Part shown: piece after piece, positions 55,535 through 64,000 of the stretch | Layout: each line of letters begins with the position of its first letter | How positions within the stretch are numbered: the first letter of the stretch is position 1 | Assembly: GCF_011745365.1 (NCBI RefSeq) | Contig: NW_024468911.1 | Span: 2,536,759 to 2,600,758, forward strand | DNA: 64,000 nucleotides | Reading direction: 5' to 3' | Origin: Cryphonectria parasitica EP155 | Lineage: Eukaryota; Ascomycota; Sordariomycetes; Diaporthales; Cryphonectriaceae | The notes under the pieces: generated by a model | What the model saw: the letters and a program-made list of their open reading frames with translations, nothing else | Told to the model about the DNA's origin: nothing | Databases searched by the model: none | Program-made: the position numbers and the translations under genes

Positions 55535-58500
55535 GGTACCTTGTCACTGTTGCATACTAGAAGTAGACGTTGGATTGACCTGGAAGAGTCCGAATTTTAG
55601 GATATTGGCGAGAAGGTGAAAGGGACGGTAATTCTGAATATAGCACGATCCCCAGATTATAGTCGCCGAAAACTTTCTGTTTTCTTTTGCTATCAAATCT
55701 CTTGAAAATGCATACCTCGATACTCTGCTCATTTCTCTGCAACACATGGAATTTAATATTGTATGGCCAGTCCTTTGTCGTTAATGTCTTTGAGAGCCAG
55801 TTTGAGAAGGTGTGTCCATTCAACATATTTTCTGATAAAAGGCTGGGTAAAAAAGAATGAAGTGAAAATAATAGCCACACGGATAAACTAAAGAGTCCAC
55901 ATACACATTCAATCAGTACTACGTATTCCATAATAGTTTGAAAGTTCGGTCAGCCCTTGCCGGCGGGCTGTCACTACAAGGGCGGATCTAATGACTGACT
56001 GCTGCTATGTCAGAAAGATCAATTTCCAAGGATAGCGATGGTGCAGATTTTTGAACCGGCCCGTCCGTCCTGCAGGTGATCTATACTCTGCGCCGAGCCA
56101 CCCCCCGTTCAGCCGGCGTCAGAGCATATCAGCCTCATCATCGCCCCGATGTCCACGTCTGTACATTGGGGGCCGGGTGCACGCCAGGATCCCTGCTATG
56201 CTGCATCTGAAGGTTTCTCGGCTGAGTGGGACAGATACTGTGACGTACACACGTGGTCCACGCAAAGGTAAACTTAAGGTGTGAGTAAGTATTGCAACCA
56301 AGCCTGATTTGTTTACCTCCCTGGTGATGGGATGCACCCGTCACCCTCCTCCGTTGGGGCAGGCGGGGCACACAACGATCGGCAGAGCGAGCCGCACGCG
56401 AAATTATAGGAGCAACACTGGCCGAGAGCCTAAAGACCTGACAGTTGACAGCCTGTAAGACTTTTTAGGTTGTGCTGCCGAAGGCCTTCGGAATCTAGGA
56501 GTAGGAAAAGGGGGGAGGGGGGCCACATTCCAAGGCGCCCAATTTCGTGGTGCATGCTGCTACTATCATAGGAAGTAGAGAAGCCTACTTGTACTGTAGA
56601 TAACGGCCAGTGAGTGGGTCCAGGGCAAGTATGAGTTAGTATCACGACACGATCACTACTGCCGCCACTTTTTAGTCTGCGCCTTCTGCTCGAGACAGCA
56701 AGGCATTCTGTATCAAGCAAGTGGGGGTCTCGAACCAAACCAACTCACTGTGCCTCAGCCGAGGTGCGCATATCATGGCCCCTCTCAGCGAGAGACAACT
56801 CCTAGGGGTGGGCAAACATCATCATGACTTCTCAGTATCAGCTGTTCTGGTATTCCACGATGACAAATATCTCTCCCATTCTTGGATGGAACAATTAACA
56901 AGGCCAAGGCAAGCACGAAGAGAAAGGGGGGGGGGAAGGGGCAAAGCAAGCTGGCCATTCTGCGATCCAGGCGTTTGGCGTCTTACGCAGAAATCGTGGT
57001 AGTAACACTGCCCAATCGGGGGCAGGTGGAAAAAGGTGCATGTGTGGTAAGTAAGACACGGCATAATGACCAGGCGTAGAGGAACGGGCCCCCCTGCCTT
57101 GTGAAGAAGCAACGCTTCCAAATATCATCCCCTAAGGTAATCGTTCGGATACTGATCATCGCGGTAGGCGCACTATGACCAACTAAACCACCATAGAACA
57201 AAAGGAGTGAGTAGATGATGACGAACTTGATCTAGGACAGAGTTCCAAGGGAGACCTTCGGGGGGGACCGTCTCGGTCGATCCCTATGCCCTCGCTGACT
57301 CGGCGGATGAGACAAGCATTTGATCTACCACAGCAGTCAAAGATACAGATACTATGGGATCAAATGTTTGCCTCTCTTTTTCTTGGCGAGCCTTGGTAGC
57401 TGGAAGAACAGGTCATCTCAAAGTAAGATTGCTAGGCACGGACCTCTTGGGGGGTTTTTGTTTTAAAAGAAACGGGCTCCTCCTGGTTGTCTCCGATGTG
57501 CTCGGTCGCGGGACGAACGGGGGGGCCCAGGAACCTGGACCCAGGCCGTGCTCCCGCGGATTCTGGAATGATTTCTGGAGGTTCTTTTCCCTTGATACTT
57601 CTTGAGTTTAGTAGTCAGCTCGCAGGGAAGAGGGCTCACGTGGATCTGGCATAGAAGAGAAGAGTTTAGTGCACACTTAGCGTACCGCATAAGAACTAAG
57701 CAGTCTATACAGTAAATTGGGTACTACTATAACGTTTCACTGCCCACTGTACGGCCCACAGGATGGTTGAGATCCATCCATACCATAGTACACAGCAAGC
57801 CATAATAAGGCTGCTGCTGCAGGGCTTTTTACTTTTCCTGGCCAACTTAGCTCCGACCTACGACAGAGAGTGTGCATATGATAGATGCTCCAATGGCTTA
57901 GGCGCAACCCCATCAGTGACCTGCACGCCAGAAGAAGCGTATGCAGAACATGGTCTCTTGCAGGTGCCGCCATCCATGTAGATGTTTAGACGGGGTGTGG
58001 GCCACGTGGGTGGAGGGCAAGAGCGGGCTTCCGGATAGCCTCAAGCTGGCATTGTGTCACTGCCCGACCTAAAAAATCCACTGACCCGTGCACCCTTAAG
58101 ACGCTAATCCACTTACCAATAGTGGTGGTACCATGACATGTACCACAGCTTGTGTGCTTCCGGAATCTCTGGTGTCCGTTGCATACAACGCCCCCGATAC
58201 GAACTTTTTCTCAAAGGTTTCTGCCGTTGTCGTCGAATGACCCGAGCTGGAACCTTTCAATTTTGTTTCTTTTCTCTTTTTCGTTCTCTCGTCTAACCCT
58301 TGACGGGTGCTACCGTAGCACTGGACCGTGGAGAGAGGCCGAGCGCAAGCGGTGTGGTACTGTATCGTCCACAATTGGCCGGCGCGTAAGATTGCCTTGT
58401 TCCCGCTTTCATTTCCATGTCACGCAGCAACTCCAGCCAGGCGGCGTCGCATGGGCGTCAAGACCTGCACGCCAAGGGGAAGGGGGAGAAGAAGGAAAAA

Positions 58501-61480
58501 GGGGTTTGGTTGGTCGACAATCGACTTATCTATTTGCCTTCCCATCCATCCACAATCTCTGCTCAGGAACATTCGGAAACAATTAAAGGTCTCGAAAAGC
58601 TTCAGAGCGAGCGTATGGAGACCCCAATCAGCCCAGGAAAGAATTCACTGAGAACTGGGTCTCTGCTGCAGGTGCCTTGTTCCCCCAGGACTCGCTTCGC
58701 CTGCCAAGCCCAGTGACCGACGTCGTCTTCGAAACTTTTGAAACTTCTGACGAGGTTGCGATCCAGATTTCGCCCCAGGTTCGGATCCGGACCCTTGCTG
58801 AAGACCATATTTTTTCTGGACCTTTGTGGCCGCCTTCAGTGCGGAGGATGTTTACGTGGCCCGCTGTTAGATATGACTTGCCGTCGGAAGTCATCATCCC
58901 TCTCCAAGAGTTCTTTCAAGGGACATACAATGATAAAATATCGCGAACTGCGCTTAGATTGCGAATTTGAGTAATCGAGATTCGGTATTGACAACCTATA
59001 TTCCGTCCGAAATTGAACACGCGGGGTGGGGAGGGGTTGGCAGTTAAGACTGGATGTCAACTCGGACAGCTATAACATAACACAATAGTTGTGCTGTATG
59101 AAGTATGCATGTGTATATGTATATCTTTCGGATGCTGCACAGTGTGAATTGCAACGCGGAAGCTATGACAACCTTTCTTTCTCTTTCGTCCTCCCCCCCC
59201 CCCCTTCGCCCGTCCCAAAATAAAAGGAATTCTTTCCCATTGTATAAAATATTTTTGATGAAATTGTGGCATCCCGTGCCTGTGAGCTTGTCACTGTCAA
59301 GACTCAGGGTGAAGCCATGTGCTGGGGAGCTTAGAATCTGTCAGTATAATTCGGCCGGCTGAACAGGAAATCCACATCCGCAAGTCGGCATTTATCGTGG
59401 TACGGGCAGTGTCTGGTGATAGTCTTGACCTGCGTGATTTATATTGCGGCGAGACCTAGCTGTACAGAGCTATGCTCCTGAGCAAGACATCGACCGGACT
59501 TGTCGAAAAGCGGCAGGTATGTGTCAGAAGGGTGTGGCTCCAGAACGTTCCCATTCCTGGTCTCTCGCCCTAGAGATGGGGGGGGAGGCGTCGAGGGGGC
59601 GTGAATGGTGGGCAGGTTTTGGGGGCCTCTATTGTGTCTGCCGCAGCCACAGGTGCGAATCTTGCAGGATTGCTGACTGCGCGTGGATGTGGTAGATTTT
59701 CCCCTCCAAGTTGAGATCGAGAATAGCCACGCGACGCCCGTTGCTGCGCGCGCTGCTGTGATGTTGGAGTAGGTGGGTGAAGAAGGGGTGCATATACGAC
59801 GAACAGTATTATGTATTTGTGGTCAGCCACCCCTCTGAGGCTCAAAAACGCCATTCAGGTGCAGGCATTGCCGGATGCAAGTATGGAGAACGGATCGCGA
59901 TCCTTTCACGCACGTCGATGCCGATGCAGCATAGCTCAAGGGGGCCGGCCCAAGGCTGTTCTGGCTGTCTGCGGGCGACATTTGGCGATCTATTATGGTA
60001 GGCACGTAGGTGGTTCACCTTAGACCAAAGGCACAATCCCCTCTCCCTCCCCTCCTTCCTTAACTCCTTCTCTTCCCTTTTTGCCCCAGGATGATTACAT
60101 ACGATGAACCCTACCATGAGACCCACCTCCACACCCTCTCTGCTCACTAGCACCTGATATCTCTATGTACTATAGTCTGTACATAGCTTGCTATCGATTT
60201 GCCGTGTCAAAAAGGGCTGAGGCGATATCTTCCATGTACTGTGGTAAGGAATAAAAACTGGTGCACGCCTCAGACCCCTAAACTTGGACCCCTGCCCCTA
60301 CCCTTCAGGTCCAGCATCCTGTTACCTGATTGCCTGAGTACCTCTGGACACTTTGCTCTTGAGGAGCTTGGGGGTTGTGCTTCAAAGACAATTGTCGTTT
60401 GCAATACTAAATAAAAATCTTGACCAGCACCAACTCGTATAGAGGAGGAGGTCTAGAAGTCATGACGGAATGCAAAGTGAGACCAGCTTTTCTTAGCAAA
60501 CTGACTGAAACCCCTACCCTAATACAGATGCGCACTGTATACTTGTGCTACTAGCTCCTCATCAACCGATTATCACATTCCGGGTGCCCTGGGACCCTAT
60601 AGCCACAGGGCCTTTGTCCACTGTAGTCTAAGGTAGGTGGGTAGTATCGTACTTGTGTGGGCCCCAGCAGGCCCAGTCAGATACCTCTGAGAGGTGCAAC
60701 CCCTGTTCCTAGGTACCTCTTCTTCTCTCCTCTCGCTCTCCTCGACTATGGACTCCCACACACTCACTCACCTTGCACCGATCAGGCATCAGGCAGGAAG
60801 AAGCTACCACACTCCCCCCCGGTGGACAAAGCGTTTTGTAGTCTAGCGTGGCATCCCACCCATCGCCCCCCCAGTCCTTAGGTGATGGGTGGGCCCAGTT
60901 CTACTCGTCCTACCACCCCCATTTTGCCCATCCGCGCCATTTCCTTTCTCTCCCTCCTTACCCTTCCCATACCTCGACTCTCTATCACCTTACACGGCCA
61001 GATCCCATCTCTTTCTTTCCTGCGCATCGCAGTTCCCATTACTCGCTCTTGTGTCCATTAGCGAACGAGTCCTGCGATCATTTCGTGCGTCGCGCCGATA
61101 AAATCAGTCATCGAAACTTCGCACCCTGGGCATTTCTGCATTTAATTCAATTGGCCGATCGGTTCCATCTCGCGCCGACTCCCTCTCTCTGGTGGTTACT
61201 TGACTCTTGGGGCGTGTTTCGACTTCACTCTGCTTGGCGGCTACTGGGAGTTGGGAAACTACAACAAACCGGGTCCCGCTATCTCCTCTGCTCTAGACAA
61301 GCATCCAGACTTCTTCCCTCCCGACTGCGTCCTCGTCACCTCACGACTCCAAAGCGCACACCCCTTTTGATCGAATCTTCCTCGATACCCTTTCATCAGC
61401 ACTGATCTTGCCCATTTCGAATTCGTTTGTCAGATCAATACAGGCCCGGGTCGTCCCAGTCGTAGTGATTCCAGAACACA
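55535..61480. other. Gene-poor 5.9 kb region
   Basis: No supported gene between the MoCF gene and ras. Open frames near 56.0, 58.2-59.0 and 59.4-60.1 kb have no domains, splice-linked partners or conserved motifs I recognise. The last 700 bp are pyrimidine-rich and probably form the promoter and long 5' leader of the ras gene. Confidence 0.5.
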
Positions 61481-62373
61481 ATGGCTTCTAAGGTATGTTA
61501 CCCTCACATTCGTGCACTCAAACCTCTTCCAATGCACGCATTTATCCATCTGTCTCTTATCAATATCTACCATCGTCGAACCCGAGCTGACCGCCATTCC
61601 CAGCAGTTCCTCAGAGAATACAAGTTGGTGGTGGTTGGTGGAGGAGGTGTCGGTAAATCATGTCTTACGATTCAATTGATCCAAAGCCATTTCGTCGACG
61701 AGTACGATCCTACGATTGAAGGTATGTTACCAACGGCTTGCTTCAGCAAACGCAAGCGACCCCAGACTAATCCGTTCCTCTCCTGCAGACTCGTACCGGA
61801 AGCAGTGTGTCATTGACGAGGAGGTCGCCCTGCTTGACGTTCTCGACACAGCCGGTCAAGAAGAGTACTCCGCCATGCGGGAGCAGTACATGCGGACAGG
61901 CGAAGGCTTCCTGCTCGTATACTCCATCACGTCTCGCCAGAGCTTCGAGGAAATCACCACATTCCAACAGCAAATCCTGCGGGTCAAGGACAAGGACTAC
62001 TTCCCCATGGTCGTCGTGGGTAACAAGTGCGATCTGGAGGGCGAGCGGGAGGTCACCAGGCAAGGTACGTCGGTTATTTGGACGCTCCTTTTTCTCTGTT
62101 TGCACAGCTCGTTGGCTGACTGGCTATTTTTCAGAGGGCGAGAACCTGGCGAGGTCGTTCGGATGCAAGTTCATCGAGACATCGGCGAAATCCCGAATCA
62201 ACGTTGACAAGGCTTTCTACGACATCGTCCGCGAGATTCGACGGTACAACCGCGAGATGCAGGGCTACTCACAGGGTAGTGGCATGTCTAGCGGACCAGG
62301 CGCCGTCAAGCCAATGGAGGTCAGCGACAACGATACTGAGGCCGGATGCTGCTCTAAGTGCGTGATAATGTGA
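61481..62373 (+). CDS. ras1: Ras1-type small GTPase
   Basis: A membrane-anchored switch controlling growth and polarity, upstream of cAMP or MAPK signalling in fungi. Exons 61481-61492, 61607-61721, 61789-62064 and 62135-62373 give 213 residues. The P-loop GGGGVGKS is at 15-22 and the effector loop DEYDPTIE at 35-42. DTAGQE spans 62-67, NKCD 121-124 and ETSAK 149-153. The C-terminus has CCSKCVIM: the CAAX box CVIM (farnesyl, Cys210) after Cys206-Cys207, likely palmitoylated. The residues equal to human Gly12, Gly13 and Gln61 are wild-type. Exon 1 encodes only MASK. The intron 1 acceptor is a CAGCAG tandem, so a form with an extra Gln after MASK could be made. The Ras1 family is clear; the species-level name is inferred. 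Confidence 0.95.
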
Positions 62374-64000
62374 GAGGTGTTGGAACCGCAACGGGCGAGA
62401 CCTCAAAAGAAGTCCGCCAAGTGCATGGCTTGGGATGAAGCTAGGCAAAAAGAGCCCCAGGTCTCCGCGACTCGACGGGCCGTCTTGGACGCCTAGATTT
62501 TATACGACACATTTGCATCGATTGGGGGAGTCGAACTCTTTCTCTCCCGGATGATAAGGACGGACAACAGGGGCCTGCATTTCTGGGGGAGTTTGCGGTG
62601 GATGTTCGGACTCTTTATGGACATGACCAGATCATGGCCTCGTTCTGATTGCCGCGCCTCTCTGACTTGCCAACCCCGAGGATTATGGACGCTTTACAGA
62701 ACTTTTATTTACTACTACCCAGGGTTTTCTAGCAACCTTTTTCATTTTCTTTCTTCACCTTGGTCTTCAACTACCAGCATAATTTTTGACTTTTCTTGTC
62801 TATGTCTCCTCGAATAGGTTCACGGCGTCCTGCGTGTGGTTGGTCGAAAGAGGAGGGTGAAAAACCCAACAATCTCATTTATACCCTTCGCAATGTTCAT
62901 GCATGAGCATGTGGTGTGTTCTCACGTGATGCAATCGTCCCATGATGCTCGTCTGCATAAGAGTCGCAATGCATGGAGGCGAGGTTTGGTACATCCCCTT
63001 GCAATGCAGCATGAGCTGCACCTGCGGGAGACAAGCTCGCATCCGCGTCTCCAACCTTTTCTCTTCCCTCCGCCTTGAGACGCGTTTCAGAACTGGCCGC
63101 TTTCCCCAATCGGTGCCCTGTTATACCGGTGCTCTTTCATGGGCTCAAGTTGTCAAGTTTGGCGTGGTGTGGGGGCATGGACCCTTTGGGGGCCCATCTG
63201 ATGTGCGTGGTGGAGGTATCGACGAAGGAAGCTGGCCACGTTCTGTCTCAATCCATCTCTTTCCCCACAACATCCCCCTTCCCCTCCTTCTCCCCTCTTC
63301 CTAGCATTTAGTCCTATACATTTTGGAAGGATGAGTCGACTCTGTCGGAGTTCTTGGAAACTGACTCGGAGGTCGTGCGATGGAACGTGTCGTGTGTTGG
63401 AGTCACTGTTGAGTTGTCAATCACTGGGTCTGGTGGAGAAATTATTTCTCATTGAACAGAAATCGGCCATCTTACGTTACTGACAAAGGACCTGGTCACT
63501 TGCTCGACCTTCTTTCTAATAGACAATAATAAATGTTGGTCTTCTAACATTACGACAAGCACTGCCGTCTTAAGACGCACCCAGTACGTGCTTATGTCTG
63601 TAACGTTCTTTTATTGGCTAGACCTGTTCCTATGTGATAACAAGAGCAGCCACAGAGAGTAACAGTTACGATATACTATAGATACTAGCTGATAGACTGT
63701 AGGACCTGTCACATTGTCGAAGTGATCATCATATTGTCAACTTATGCAAGGGTCTCGATAATATGCACTTCAATATTCTCTTCTGCACTCGTGGACATTG
63801 ACGATTTCTCAAAGTTTTGCAGTCAGGGCATTCGCACAATAGCAAGGAGTTGTGAACAGAGATGAATCAGAAAAAATAATAATACGTAGATCATGTGGTT
63901 TGAATAAGCGTTACTATACGCGCACGTCGCATGTGAAACTTGGCTTGATCGTCAAAGAAACGCTGAGCATTTTCTATCTAGAGTCAGGTGCAAAGGCTTA
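62374..64000. other. Right-flank region after ras, no supported gene
   Basis: The first few hundred bases should be the ras 3' untranslated region. The last 500 bp are visibly richer in A+T than the rest of the window. No frame shows a recognisable domain. Confidence 0.5.

Noticed and set aside
56725..56750. GGTCTCGAACC resembling a minus-strand tRNA B box
   Set aside because: The T stem does not pair fully and no D arm or acceptor stem is present.
58152..58970. Plus-strand frames at 58.2-59.0 kb
   Set aside because: Low-complexity or domain-free, with no start or splice structure that links them.
60657..61405. Ser/Pro/His-rich frames upstream of ras
   Set aside because: They come from pyrimidine-rich promoter and leader sequence of the ras gene.

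Overview
This window is nuclear DNA from a filamentous ascomycete, most likely a Sordariomycete. Genes have short introns (mostly 60-230 bp) with GTRNGT-type donors. Several products match families known from Pezizomycotina: a single-polypeptide Fox2, an AreB/ASD-4 GATA factor, an Ecm11-domain protein, Nbp35 and a Ras1-type GTPase. Intergenic DNA is rich in mono- and dinucleotide runs. I saw no prophage, IS element, CRISPR array, secondary-metabolite cluster or intact transposon. Identifications rest on reading the sequence and remembered family motifs; no database search was run.

Layout, left to right: cullin-1 (-), an Srf1-like phospholipase D regulator (-), a Mkh1/Mrx19-type mitochondrial K+/H+ exchange protein (+), an unrecognised tail-anchored protein (-), the AreB-type GATA factor with a multi-exon 5' part (-), Krr1 (+), a medium-chain alcohol dehydrogenase/quinone reductase-like enzyme (-), a YeeE/YedE sulfur-transport protein (-), a small RidA-like protein (-), an Arp9-type actin-related protein (-), a Ysc84/DUF500 actin-patch protein (-), a 92-residue membrane protein built from three tiny exons (-), an F-box-like protein (-), a membrane-spanning RBR ubiquitin ligase (+), Fox2 (-), a Tda10-type kinase (+), an Ecm11-domain protein (-), Nbp35 (+), GMF (-), a MoCF/molybdopterin-binding-domain protein with seven exons (+) and a Ras GTPase (+).

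The genes are mostly unrelated housekeeping functions and do not form a pathway cluster. Some arrangements may matter. Fox2 and the Tda10-like kinase are divergent over about 800 bp that holds two CCTCGG/CCGAGG sites (the FarA/FarB fatty-acid-response core). Ecm11/Nbp35 and GMF/MoCF are also divergent pairs. Nbp35 and GMF converge with only 168 bp between stops. Three GATAA cores lie within 51 bp upstream of the GATA-factor gene.

Exon models were built by hand so that phases agree and conserved motifs join up; every multi-exon total is divisible by three. The most informative results are structural: a 9-nt and an 18-nt exon plus a GC-AG intron in the MoCF gene, an ATG-only first coding exon in GMF, a hidden last exon in Arp9, a hidden 92-residue gene, and a non-canonical GKL C-terminus on Fox2. 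Large gene-poor stretches lie at 29.9-34.5, 37.6-40.9 and 55.5-61.5 kb.
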